Shown here piece by piece: positions 33,559-45,760 of a stretch of DNA of 64,000 nt. Under the pieces are notes generated by a model. It ran no database searches. It had not been told where the DNA came from and saw only the letters and a program-made list of their open reading frames with translations. The number at the start of each line of letters is the position of its first letter. Within the stretch, counting starts at the first letter, position 1. Source of the DNA: Bolinopsis microptera (lineage: Eukaryota > Ctenophora > Tentaculata > Lobata > Bolinopsidae); the NCBI RefSeq assembly GCF_026151205.1, contig NC_087074.1:2604001-2668000 (forward strand), given 5' to 3'. Position numbers and translations under genes: made by a program.

Positions 33559-34823
33559 ATGGCACTTCAAGATGATTCTGAAATGACGCCCCGACAAAAT
33601 ACTCCGAGATGGACCAAACGAGACTACAAATTCCTTGTACTAGCGATGCTGATCAATTTTGGTGACGCGGTGGAAATGTATCTGCCTGGCGTGATCACAC
33701 AAAAAGTATCCTGTGATCTGGATGTCTCTTTTTTCCAGGAGGGGACTCTTTCTATCATCTTCTATGTCTTTATGGGTTTAGCTCTACTTGTTGCTGTTCC
33801 GTTGGCTAAGAAATTTGGGGAAAAAACCACTTTGCTTTGTTCAATGTACGGCTCCATCATTTTTACCATATTCTGCTCGTTGGTCCCAAACTAATATACT
33901 TTTCTACTTTCTAGAGCTTTTATAGGATTTGGCTGTGGGTTAAACTTAATAACGATTGGAGTATTTGGTGCTAAAAATATTTCTTCTTATGAGATTCTAC
34001 CAACATTTTCGTTCATCCATGAATGTATTGCATATACTTTCGGATGCGCATGGGCTCCGGTGCGCTGCTGGGTTGGCTTCTTCTTGAAACACTAGGCTGG
34101 CGGGAGTTTGTCCTCGTTACATCCATTCCTTTGTTCATCCCACCAATAATCATGCTACATTGTTTCATTGACGAAGAAGGCACAGCTACTGAATCAACGA
34201 GCCTGCTCAAAGATGATAATGGCTCTAAATCCGTTGAAAATTTTCCTGTGAGAGTTCTAAAGGCGAGCATTTTCGGGGGCTTTAGCTATTTCATAGGATA
34301 TGGAAGCATCATGCTTCTTCCATCACTTATCAGAAATTACAACCTAACATACGAATCCGTAGATGTCAATGAATGTAAGGAAATTGTACATGGAGATCAA
34401 TATATGATCCTTGCTGCGGTCAATGGCCTTGCAAATATCCTGGGACGGCCGATTGGATTTTTCCTTAGACCACACTTCAAGTTTATGCCTCTCCAAACCA
34501 CATTTATGCTTGGATTTGCTATATCTTACGGGATAATCCTAGCAAGACCTGGCTTACTTGTGCAATCCATAATGATGGGAATAGGGAAATTATGTTATTC
34601 CATGCAAGGGGCAGAACTAAGCATCCTGCATTACGATGTGGAGTATTATGGACTCTCAGGACTGTCTTTGGGTAGTACCCTTGTGATGGTGGGTAGTGTA
34701 GTAGGTACTGTGATAAGTACCTCTCTCCCCATTTTCATTGATCCTTATCATGCTGTTATAGTGGGCTTGATTGTTAGTTTTGTACAGGTCGGCGTGATTT
34801 GGTCATTCAGTGAACGGAGGTGA
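33559..34823 (+). pseudogene. SVOP/SV2-family major facilitator transporter, single exon, broken
   Basis: The frame opens with MALQDDSEMTPR, then WTKRDYKFLVLAMLINFGDAVEM (first membrane helix with the SVOP-type DAxEM motif), a loop AKKFGEKTT matching the MFS A-motif, and a TAA at 33892. Coding similarity continues in the same frame (YTFLLSRAFIGFGCGLN) to about 34050, then shifts one base into the frame from 34023 (GSGALLGWLLLETLGWREFV) to the stop at 34823. Later features are FGGFSYFIGYGSIMLLPSL, a short cysteine-containing loop and RPIGFF. About 12 helices in total, as expected. A 36-base intron GTTGGT...CTTTCTAG could remove the stop but is shorter than usual here and would delete conserved residues. 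Confidence 0.7.
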
Positions 34824-34897
34824 TCGAAGACTTGCAAATGGACTTGGAAGGGCCTAGATCTTCCATGTGGACTCGTTCATGAACATGTACTATTCAA

Positions 34898-35176
<279 letters not shown>

Positions 35177-35179
35177 TCT

Positions 35180-35714
35180 AAGTTTAATTGTCTAATATAA
35201 TATGCATCCTTTCCCACTCCCTCCCATTCTCCCACTTATACAGTGTACACTGTTCAGTAGATGTGTTTGTGTAATGTTAGATATAGCTTTAGTATTGTTA
35301 GCATGATTTTTATGATATCTCATTCGTCTGTACAGTTCAATACTGGTGGTAAATAGAGCCATAAATGTTTTGAAACGTGTTTGTGACACGTGGTTTTGAT
35401 ACTGGAACTCGATAAGTCGCTACTGGAAGCTTAATGGTCAATGTCCGCCACGTGTTAAAATAAATATGGCACACCTTCTCATTACTCGTTTGATTATTAT
35501 TTTATTATCTTTTTTAGTTATTTTGACAAAGGAAAAACGGTCTTAAATTACTTTTTATGTTTGGATTGAGATGCAGTTTTTATGTTTGTGTTTAGTAGAC
35601 GAAAATTATGTCCGTATATTATAATATATCATTACAAGTTCTTACTAATTTGTTGGGTTCTCAACCGGAATTGATGAATATCATTAAGTACAGCTAGTTT
35701 AAGTTAGAAAAAAG
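35180..35714. other. No recognised gene
   Basis: AT-rich sequence between the GA tract and the 35.7-41.2 kb repeat cluster. Confidence 0.4.
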
Positions 35715-36760
35715 GGGAGGCCGACTTCCAGGCCCCCCGTCTTACAAGCGCGCGTGGAGTTCAACAAGCTGTGAATTGAAGACCTAACCTGTAGTTAGGG
35801 GGTGCACCATAAAAATAAACTTGCTCGGATTTTGAAAATTTTTGTACCATTGTTTTCTAGAGACTGTGAGAATTTTCACAATACCAAATTCGTCATACCT
35901 TTTTGGAAAGATCATTGAGTTTCGCTTAGGTGCCATATTTGATGGTGCGCGGCTTTTGGAGCAAAATTAGCTGTAAAAGTCGCGTAATTTGTCCAAATTT
36001 GACCAAATTCGTTGATTTTTGTCGTATTATTTGGATATATCTTCAGTTCCTTAAATGAGATCATTCTGAAAATTGGCGACGACCTTCCAATAGGGCTTTC
36101 ACAACTGTCCGAAAAATTTGGTGGATATCGGAGTTGATATAGTGATCAAAATGGGGCAAAATACGCTGCTTTTAGCTGTAACATGATTTCTGATTATAGT
36201 CGGATATGCTTTAAACTTTTCGGACACCTTCCTTGTAAGTCTATGAGTAAGCTTACCAATTTTTGTTGCAATCGGAGGTCGGGAAGGATACTTAATATCT
36301 ATTTGTTTAAAGAAAATTGTGCTGGCCGAAATTAGCGCTAAAAAACCATCCTACAGTCGGCACGCGCGGCTCGCTGTCGATGGCGCACTACCTACTGTAG
36401 TAATATCGCCAGTCAGTAAGGTCTAATGGGTCGCCGAGCTGCGATCAAGGATTGGTATCATGAATTGACATTTTCATGTAATTCAATTTTGTCTAACGTC
36501 GAGATGCTAGATTTACGTTTTATCGTTGCGAAAGCCTTACCTGGGGACCCCAGGCTATTATGTTGTATGTTCATAAACATAATAAAGATTCGGCGGAATG
36601 ACAGGCTGAGCGCCGCCCAGTAACGAAAGCCATGATATTATTGCTGCGTACTTGTGCGCAGCGGGATCACAACGTCAAACCTTGATTTAATTTAAACGAG
36701 TAACATCCATCAACGGCGGAATGACAGGCTGAGCGTCACCCAATAACTTAAGCGCAGCAT
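35715..36760. repeat. Interspersed-repeat module cluster, part 1
   Basis: Contains modules that recur further right: GAGTTCAACAAGCTGTGAA (about 35757; again near 39900), TAGTAATATCGCCAGTCAG (36398; near 39930), CGGCGGAATGACAGGCTGAGC (36590, 36714; near 40428), and ACGAGTAACATCC. This suggests several copies of one GC-spotted non-autonomous element broken up across 35.7-41.2 kb. Confidence 0.6.
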
Positions 36761-36969
36761 GTTTCTGGGGCCGTGACCGTATTCAGTATTGCATATAAAC
36801 AAAAGTTAATAAAACAAAAGTAACATAATTGTTTACTTTTTACATATTATATTAGTGTAAACAGACCAAACGTTTAAATGTATGCATGTAATTTTCTATG
36901 CGTGGCACTCAAAATCAAAAACGTAACGCTCATAATTGCTTCGTAACTCAGCGCTCGAAGTTTTCATTA

Positions 36970-37190
36970 ACGGGTGATATACTCGTAAAATATTTGTTCC
37001 ATATATTGGACCGTCGACGAGTCCAACTCGGCGCGCGTCCTGGTAAGTTGTAAACCTACAAAGTTTTCATAACTTTTAATCAAGTAGTGTAAAATTGTAG
37101 GTTTACAACCTACCAGGCCGCGGACGCGCGCCGAGTTGGACTCGTCGACGGTCCAATATATGGAACAGATATTTTACGAGTATCACCCGT
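36970..37190. repeat. Large near-perfect palindrome
   Basis: The left arm, about 36975-37060, reads CGGGTGATATACTCG, then CCATATATTGGACCGTCG and GAGTCCAACTCGGCGCGCG. It is matched in inverse order by the right arm, about 37095-37190. Arms are about 90-95 bases with a small number of differences and a loop of about 35 bases. It would extrude as a long cruciform and may be a head-to-head junction of two element ends. Confidence 0.85.
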
Positions 37191-37339
37191 TAAGTGTAAA
37201 ATTATCGTCCGCGCGTCCGTTATTTTTAACGGTGTTCTGCGCGCCTAAATTGTCATTCACATTTTGTCCGCGCCATGAAATTTTTAATGTTTATACGAAC
37301 ACAATAAAAAATAATTGTGTTTACTAACACAAAAGTTTT

Positions 37340-38542
37340 ATTATATATAATATATGTTATTACAAAACCGGCACCCAGAAACCCTATACTTGATACTATT
37401 CAAGGATCCGTTTTGGGCCCCTTGCTTTTTCTTATCTATATAAATGACATCTATAGATGTAGTACATTAGGAAAATTTGTACTATTTGCAGATGACACAA
37501 ACATCTTTGTAGCTGCTGAAACTAAGGAACAAGCATACAAAATAGCGAATGAAATTCTCGACTCTGTGTGCCAATATATGCGCCATAACCTACTGCACAT
37601 TAATGTTAAAAAATCTTGTTACATGTACTTCTCGCCTACTAAACGTAAGACCATTCATAATACTGAAAATGACTTGAATCTAGAAATTGATGGGATCCCG
37701 ATCAAACAGGTTACTGAAACGAAATTTCTATGTGTAATTATTGATGACAAACTGAGTTGGACACCTCATATCGAGAAACTAACTAAGAAATTAAACAGCA
37801 TATGTGGCCGTATTTATCGAATAAAAAACTCCCCCCCAGCCAGCTGTACAAACAGATATACCACACTCTTTTTGAATCTCATCTAGGATACGGTATAACT
37901 GTATGGGGTGGTGTATCAATTAATAAGCTTTCACCGCTATTCCTTGCACAGAAGAAATGTGTCCGAATCTTATTTGGGGACTCGGAAGCATTTAGCGACA
38001 AGTTTAAAACTTGTTCTCGTAGCAGGCCAATCCAGTGCAGTATAAACAAGAAAGGTCAAATATCCAATGAATCAACTATACCTCACATTAAACCGTGTTC
38101 TATATGTATCAGCTTGAGGAAGACTGGTGATAAACAAGCAAGGCCACATCGCTGCCAAATACTTGGGGCAGAATTCCACTCTAGAGAATCAACAAAACCT
38201 ATTTTCCAATCTAAGGAACTAATGACAGTACATAACATATATAGATACAGATGCATTACTGAAACAATGAAGATAGTGAAGAGTCATCAGCCCATATCCA
38301 TGTATTCTCTCTTTAAGAAGTCTGAGCTCAGAGATGACAGATTTGTGACACCACACTCATCTCACAATTTCGCATATAAAGGGGCAAATTTATGGAATAG
38401 GTTTCTTGAGCAGTCAAATGCACGTGGTAAAATAGGTTCACTAGGTTCAATTAAATCCCGATTGAAGCTTTCTATCATGAAGGCTCAACACCAACCTGAC
38501 AATATTAACTGGCAGGACTTAAACTTCAACACTTTCCTATGA
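37340..38542 (+). mobile_element. LINE reverse transcriptase, 5'-truncated, one frameshift
   Basis: Starts within the RT palm (IQGSVLGPLLFLIYINDIY, FVLFADDTNIF), continues CYMYFSPTKRK and ETKFLCVIIDDKLSWTPHI. Near 37830, in a C7 run, it shifts frame to SQLYKQIYHTLFESHLGYGITVWGG and runs to a stop at 38542. An arginine/cysteine-rich CSRSRP region lies in the C-terminal half. It is a closer relative of the 31.2 kb element than of the 5.2 kb one. Confidence 0.9.
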
Positions 38543-38544
38543 AA

Positions 38545-39879
38545 AGACCCCCATTTATATTTATATATTTTAGATTTTACACCTGTCACTCACATCATAT
38601 ATGCACCACAAAAGAAAAAAGATTCATTCAATCATTTCAGTATACACTCACTCCACCACACATGCACACAAAACATTAAAGCAGGTTACACGCGGGTGTA
38701 ACGTTCACTTTATTCGAAGGGAAAAATAATACTTTACGTAACGCGCGATTTACGTCTTGGTAGCTAAATTATTCAAGTGCTATTTGTCAGAGCGACACAA
38801 ATGCGCGAGCGCTTGCGCGGCTCACCTATCCAACACTCTTGTTTACATCGTATCAGGCAATGGTTCAGTTTAATTATGGTAAGGGCACAGCCTGTCAAAA
38901 ACCCTTTTCGCATGATCCGTCGACACCGCCTGAAGGTGAATGCATAATAACGGATCATGAACGTACGGAATCAAACGTTAATAAGCTTGCAGCTTCCGAT
39001 GAAAATGTATTTAACTTTGTGTCATGCTTGAATTGGTTTTGGACCTCTTCAATGCTTTTAATTTATTTATTATTGTTATTTGGTATTATGAGCTGATATG
39101 TATATATACATACGGTATCTAAAATTAAGCGTATAGCGAGCATATTTAACAATTTTTAAGCAATAATGTATTGCGAGCAGCTGTAACTTAAATATCGCAT
39201 AAAAATCATATAATTATAACACGAAACTAAAATTTTATTGGAATCTAGGTTAAACTAAGATAAAATTAATATCAGCCCCTTCGCCACTCTCAGCAGTCAA
39301 CCAGGGCTCATAAAAGCTTAACAGCGCCTGGGTCCGTTCACCAACTGTGCTAATGTGAGTGGCGGTGTGGTAAAACCCATTTTAACAGCGTGAATATTTA
39401 TCAAATATAAGCGCGCTAGCTGCTAGCATACTTGTATCATTTAATTTTTAATCAAATTTATTCGGATATATATTTATTGATTATGTATTGAATTGGTGAT
39501 AAATAATAAAATTGTCTTTTCTCAAAAAATTGTCTTTTCTCCTAACGTCTGCTCTATCCAGAGCCCTCTCGCTTGCAGTAGCGCGCGACCGCAGAAGGCA
39601 TCCCAGGAAACTATACTGGCTGGAGCCTAACTTTGAAAGTAAAAGAGATAGAAACGTCTGGTTTTCAATAAAATGTTCGCCTTGTAAAAATAACGTTTCC
39701 CCCCAGGGGGAAATTAAAAACAACGTAGATTTTGAATTATCGCGAAAAGTCATATTTTAGGTCATATAAAACTGCACAGCTTTAACTTTGCAGATTGTTG
39801 TTCTCTGATTGGCTGAATCGTATCACGTGGTACGCGGTACAATTGCATCTTTGGAATGTTTGAAGCGTGCAAATGCAAT
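38545..39879. other. Spacer, no supported gene
   Basis: Short frames at 38839-39096 and 39481-39760 lack recognisable similarity; the latter is open on both strands because of repeated TTCTC motifs. No gene called. Confidence 0.4.
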
Positions 39880-41180
39880 GAACTCACGAGCGCGCGCGGA
39901 GCTCAACAAGCTGTGAAAAGGCGATCACCCTGTAGTAATATCGCTAGCCGGTAAGGTCTGCTGGGCCTGATATTGGGATACGAAACATGTATCAAAGGCG
40001 CGCCAAGACGCGCACCTAGTTGGAGTCGTCGACGGTTTGACCATTGTTAATGGTCTGGCCCGGCGCGCGCTACTTCGTAGCACCTGCCATCGGGCCATTT
40101 CGAGAAGAAAGCGGCGAGCGCTACTTCGAAGAAATTTAGACGAGTAACATCCGTCAAGACCAAATATAATATTTTACAAATATTGCATGTCAACTCAAGC
40201 TAAAAATGTGTTTCGCAGCGCGCGCTACTTCTGACTTCGTCAAAATGCAAATGTTTACATTTTGGTTTAATGCATTTGATTAACAATCGAGATCGTTGCT
40301 CTGCGAAGCAAAAATGCTTGTTTGCGCGGCGTGTCGAAGTTTGGTATCACATTATACTTTTTATTTTATATTTGGGACCTCTTACCTGGGGAACTCAGGC
40401 TATCATGTTCATAAACAATAAAGATTCGGCGGAATGACAGGCTGAGCTCCGCCCAGTAAGGGACCTTTTGATTGACAATGTCAACCCTGGCCCCTCTAGA
40501 TCGTTGCGTTGCGAATTAGCAAAGCAACTATGTGGTATATTGCTTTAAAATGTTTTCTGTAAGCTGCTGGTTAGCCAATTTGTTACACTAATTTTCAATG
40601 AAAGTTATTCAGATGCTGTTGGATACATAAGGAAGTGCCTTCGTTTCGAAATCCTAAGAACAACAGTGATTTCTGTACGGGGGGGGGGGGGGGGGGACAG
40701 AGGTGCGAGAAAGAACTTTGTTGATATAAACAGTTTAGATTTGAATTTAGAGCCACAAGGCCAAGGTTAATATTCAAATGTTTCTCCAAATATTTGCGAT
40801 AGGGAATATGTTGATTTTTTGAAGGGTTGTTTTTGTATAGGGTCATTGTGACAATTATGTGTATATTGTTTGAATAATTTTATATATTTCTCAATAAAAC
40901 AAGAAATTTTTTCAACGAAACAAGAAATTTAATTTTTAGCACATTTCACAGATTAAAAAGGTGTAAAACAATTTATAAAAATATAATGCTCATTTGGTGT
41001 ATGACTTTTTGTCCTTGACTGTTAGTTTGATTTTGAAGGGACAGGTAACTAACGGGGCAATGAATGTGCTTGACCATGATCTGGCCCGGCGCACGCTACT
41101 TCGTAGCTCGTGCCATCGGGCTTTCGAGAAGAAAGCGGCGCGCGCTACTTCGAAGAAATTTAGACGAGTAACATCAGTCA
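39880..41180. repeat. Interspersed-repeat module cluster, part 2
   Basis: Repeats the modules of 35.7-36.8 kb (AGCTCAACAAGCTGTGAAA near 39900, GGAATGACAGGCTGAGC near 40430). It also has an internal pair: GCTACTTCGTAGC...GCCATCGGGC...GAGAAGAAAGCGGCG and GAAATTTAGACGAGTAACATC at about 40068-40165 and again at 41085-41175. An 18-base G run lies at 40679-40696. Confidence 0.65.
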
Positions 41181-41486
41181 ATGAATGTGCATGCCTGGAA
41201 GCTTTTCCACACACCGAAAAGCTAGTTCAGTTGAGTTTTTAGAGAAAAGGCTCATATTAGGATCAGAAGAAAATTGTTAGCAGACATTAGGGGTTTTGTT
41301 TTTATTTGTTACTATGGGTTGCAGTCTTGTTGTGACAGAAAGTCTACACTATATAGTATGCTCAAGTTTATATTGTGTAGTTTGATGATATAAAATGCAA
41401 CTTCAAGATGGATATTGGAGAGCTGGTGAAAAATTAAGGCCTTTGTATCAATGGTTATATAATAAGCTATAAATATCTTAAATTAT

Positions 41487-42367
41487 CAGTGGTCGACTGG
41501 GGCCCCGGCCAAAATCACAACCCCCGGCCCTTCCCGGCCCGGCCAAAATTTGGTAAATTGCCAGGGGTAAACCCCGGCCCCGGCCAATTAATTTAACCCC
41601 GGCCAAAAACCATGCATTTGCCGGGGGCACAGCCGGGGATTTTATAAATGATTTTGGCACATTTAAAAAAAAAAATCAAACACAATTTAATGGTAATTAG
41701 GAGATTTCAAAGTTGAAAAATTTATTGTCTATGTTGAGTATGTTTAAATATAGAAAATACAACATACAGCTTAAATTAGACTACGGCTAGTAACATAAAA
41801 ACCGTGGTTCTTCCTCAGTATGATCAGACATTTCAATTAATCGTCTCCGAGAAATTTGCGATAAAACATACGTAGAAACTAGAAAGTAAAAATACTGCAC
41901 TGCAGCTAAAACTAAGGCTCAACGTAAACTACAGAGCCTACCATTTATGGTAAATTTTTGTGAACTGAGCCATATTTGGATGTGGGATTAATTTTAAATC
42001 CCGAGGTCAAGATAAAGTAGCAGCTGAGGGTTATCCTCAGTTCCGAGTTGAGGATTAGAAATTAAGCATGGATCTCAGGATAATGAGGATTATCCTGAGT
42101 TGGTTCACAGCACGAAGTTGCGGTTTAATCCTCAAGTCGGTGAGGATAAGCCGCACCTTGAGTTTAATTCTTCCCGATTGCATCACACCAGCCTAAATTA
42201 TTGTCAAATTCATGTTTCAATTTCTAACTTCAGTTTGGTAAACTACCCCCGGCCCCGGCAAAATGGAAGATTTCCCGGCCCCGGCCAATTCTCAGTAGTC
42301 AGACCCGGCCCCGGCTATATTGGGGTTCCCCGGCCCCGGTCAGAATCCTGCCCCTGGTCGACCACTG
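41487..42367. mobile_element. Non-autonomous hAT-type element (881 bp), CCCCGGCC-rich ends
   Basis: Terminal inverted repeats start CAGTGGTCGACTGGGGC at 41487 and end at 42367 with its inverse (GCCCCTGGTCGACCACTG). They are flanked by the 8-base direct repeat TAAATTAT (41479-41486 and 42368-42375). Both ends carry dense CCCCGGCC repeats; the interior is AT-rich with no transposase. The CAG terminus and 8-base target duplication fit hAT. Confidence 0.9.
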
Positions 42368-42523
42368 TAAATTATACAGTGCTAATTAAAAATTTCTTTA
42401 TACTTCATTCTCAAATTAAATCTTAAAAATTCAAAAATATGCATTAATTTTATTAAAACCTTTCTCACACATACTTTACTCACAGGACAAGACTTGGAAA
42501 ACACTAGACTAGGGGAATTTCGT

Positions 42524-42770
42524 TCAGATGTGTGTGGCCAGCAAGTAGTGATCTTTGGAAGACATTTCTACTGGATTAGTGATAGCTAGTCCAGCTAACT
42601 TTGATTTGAGGGAGAATAGGCCATGCTCGAGGTCTAACCATATTGTGTGACCTGTCATGTTGGGAATGAGTAAATACCTGATATTGTCCTTGATGGGCTG
42701 CAAGCTCTCTGCACTATCAGGGATGGTTCTCATCAAATCAAAAATCATATCAGAACACGATTCAGGTTTG
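42524..42770 (-). mobile_element. Retroelement polymerase C-terminal fragment
   Basis: 75 codons without an intact start; MRTIPDSAESLQPIKDNIRY, LIPNMTGHTIW and LKSKLAGLAITNP follow the pattern RTIP...L.PL...I...F.P.LTG, then LP.R.GGLGI.NP of a C-terminal region common in invertebrate reverse-transcriptase-like elements. An isolated fragment. Confidence 0.5.
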
Positions 42771-42774
42771 ATCT

Positions 42775-43673
42775 GTTAAGGAGCACACTCATTGCACTGA
42801 TGGGAATCAGAGGAAGATCCAGCTCAGCAATGCTGTGCCAGCATCTTGTGGCGTAAGGAATGCCCCGCTGACCCCGCTGTGCAAGGGGAGGGGGGGGGGG
42901 GGGGGGTTGCCAACTTAGGGGCGTGCTAAATCATCATTTTAATGTGGACATTTTGAAAAACTTAACTCAAGTACTAGCAAAATCGTGAGTTATGCTCTAG
43001 AGTCTAAAAACACACTTTTTTAGAGATTTTACTTGTGTATCCTCTTTAATCATCTAATTTTAACTTTATAAAAGGGGAGGGGGTGTCAAGAGGGGGGCAC
43101 TTTTTGGGTGGGGGCGCAACGTTGCAAGACGTATCCTTTAACTTCATCCCTTAGATTGAGATAAGCTTTACGGTCTCCTAGATCACAAAGGGTTGTTCAC
43201 ATATCACATGATCAATTGTTTGGCAAATGTTGCTAATAAATGCTTTATCAACTTATATAGTCAATGAAACAAGAAATTAAATGAAACAGGAAATTTGAGC
43301 ACATTTTACAGAATCAACAAATTTATAACAATTCAGAAAAAATAATGCTCATAATTATAAAGTATAATTAAGTATATTTTTACTAGGTCTTTGAACCTAA
43401 AATTATATTTAAATTAATTAAATATTTATGATGTTGTGTGATGTTTTGTGTCATTATTATTTGATTTGATTTGATTAGATTTAGACATTATGACACTTTT
43501 GGTATTGAGTATATGGTTATTTGATTTCCCCATCTTTCGGTAAAGTGACTTCATATAAAACCTAATAGGACATTTGCCTAGAAGCAGATTCGAAATAAGT
43601 AATAAATTATTAATAAGTAACACATTAATATTGAGAATGATTACATAGTTATTTACAGCGTCCCATGTAAACC
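42775..43673. other. AT-rich spacer with a G17 run
   Basis: Contains a 17-base G run at 42890-42906, preceded by GGGGA and followed by TTGCCAACTTAGG, and further G-rich blocks at 43073-43115. No gene recognised. Confidence 0.45.
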
Positions 43674-43677
43674 TTAA

Positions 43678-45686
43678 AGGACCAGTTAACTGAAAAAAAA
43701 GTTATCCTCATATTTTGACAGATTGTGACAAATAGCAAACTAAGCAACGAGTCGAAATTCCTAAATCTCTAACTGCTCTCTAACGCGTGTAAATAGCGTT
43801 TGTATTATTTTGGCGATGACGTCATAAAGTCCCTTGCGCGCGCAGAAGAGCTCGTGAGACTGTATTTTACAGGTAGAAAATGGACATAATACAATGTTTT
43901 TCCCCGAATAACTCGAAAAGTAAGTAATTTAGGGTACATGTTGCTTCATAAGTTGTATATAAACATGGCCATTCTGCACAGTTTGCACACATTTAAAAAC
44001 CTTTAGGAGCTTCATAGCCCAATTTACCAGATACCCATAGTTTTGCATGATTTCTGGAACCGAAAATCAGTTTTTCGCCAATAACTGAAAAAGTAAGCAC
44101 TTTAAGGCATATGTTTGTTCGTAAGTCATATATTAATATGCTAATTGCGGTTCTTTTGCACCCTGTCTAAAGACTCTATCACGATCCTATCGAAAATGGG
44201 CTCAGCACCACGCCCAAAATGGTTTTTGGCAAATTTCTCGAAAAGTAAGGATTTTAGGCCATGTGTTGCTCAGTAACCCCTATATAAACATGCATATGCC
44301 GCTTCGTTTAAGCCTATTTTGAAGTCTCTACGACCTTCAGAAGCAAGGGGTCGGTTACGTTATTGGGTCAATATGGGCGTGGCCCTCTTGGGTTTTCTCG
44401 ACGGTCAAAAAAATGTCTCCAAACGAAAATCGTTTATTCATAACTTCAGGAAGGTCTGTGCAAAGTTTCGTGAGTATTTGAACATTTGCAGGTTCATTTC
44501 CATAAATGACTGGACTACACAACTTTAGAGTTAACTTTAGAGAAACTCATAAGTCATTCATCTCAAATTAAGCTGTTAGTGTCCATGATCAACCTGTGGC
44601 GACAATGTTTTACGTGAAATGTAAAAATCAGGAGTAATATAAAAAGGGTATTTTTAGATTAAAGTGCAAGCTCATAGTTTTAGAATTGTATAGATTAACG
44701 TTGGTCGTTTAGCCATCTAACAATCGATCGTGCCGTAATATATGGCCAGAGAATAATTAAATAGGGTCTTGGCAATTCTATAGTTGTTCAGTGGGTCGAT
44801 TGACTGAACACGTTTGCACTTGGTATTTAAACTTATCAGTAGTTTATTTATGTTATGTACCGCTGATAATGCAATTAGGATAACAACTAGGTAAGCCGTA
44901 AGTCTAATTCAAAACACACCGTACACTCCAATCAGTATTACTATTTGGTAGACCGGGTATTTTGGCGGGAATTCTGTTCCCACGGCACTGTTATGATAGA
45001 AGCTACTTCTACTAATGGTCCCAGAGGAACGGCCGTAAAGTAGCCAGACTTCTTGTCTCCTGTACTGGCTGACACATGTGGATTAAAGTTAGAAATTTCG
45101 ATATGATATAAATATAATATTACTCTCGGAATTGAACAAACTCCTACTTATCTAGATCCTTTCTAAATTCGTTAGAGTTTCATGGACTGGGGAAAAATAA
45201 TCGGTACAGTCTCCCTGCTTGTGTAATTAAGCAATGAAAACAATCCAAAATTATCACATATGACATAAGTTGTAATAGCAGAAACTTTCTAACCGTACAT
45301 TCACCCGCCACTGTTCAAGAACCTATATCACTGTTTAAAATCCTGACGTGAGCACTGTACATCCAATCAGCTATTCCTTTAGTTAGGATGATAGCCAAAA
45401 CTATAAGGATTTTGGAGAACTAGGGTAATAGTCATAATTTTAAAATTTGAGTGATTTACACGTGTTTTATTGACGATGATAAACATTTGCAATGTATTAC
45501 ACTATGCAAGCGCGCACTGAGGGACTTTATGACGTCACGAGGCCACAGCTTATTATTGCAATAACACGCGTTACACGTACGCTAGAGAATTGGTTCTTTC
45601 GGCGATACGATTCTTTACCAGTTTGTCACAGCTGATTTAAATCTTAGCCAAATTGGAGACTACACATTTTTCAGTTAACTGGTCCT
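43678..45686. mobile_element. TTAA-flanked non-autonomous element with long terminal inverted repeats
   Basis: The left end reads AGGACCAGTTAACTGAAAAA from 43678; the right end is its inverse, ending at 45686. TTAA precedes (43674-43677) and follows (45687-45690), as for elements with a TTAA target such as piggyBac. Inverse similarity extends inward for about 180 bases (shared ACGCGTGT, GATGACGTCATAAAGTCCCT). No transposase is visible. The right end lies 75 bases upstream of the profilin-4 start codon. Confidence 0.85.
43900..44390 (+). repeat. Degenerate tandem repeat, three units of about 155-170 bases
   Basis: Units begin near 43905, 44075 and 44225. Each reads TTTTT.GC.AATA.CT.GAAAAGTAAG...TTTA.GGCAT.TGTTGCT..GTAA...TATATAAACATG and then a TTTAAA-type tail. 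Divergence between units is high. They lie inside the TTAA-flanked element. Confidence 0.65.
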
Positions 45687-45760
45687 TTAAGTTTATCGAG
45701 AATTTGCTGAGATTAGACTCCTTTATAATTGCTAACCATGCTATCCTCCAGTTGCTCACA

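Noticed and set aside
45653-45760. N-terminal extension of the profilin-4 frame
   Set aside because: It is encoded by the terminal inverted repeat of the neighbouring transposon; the family start is at 45761.
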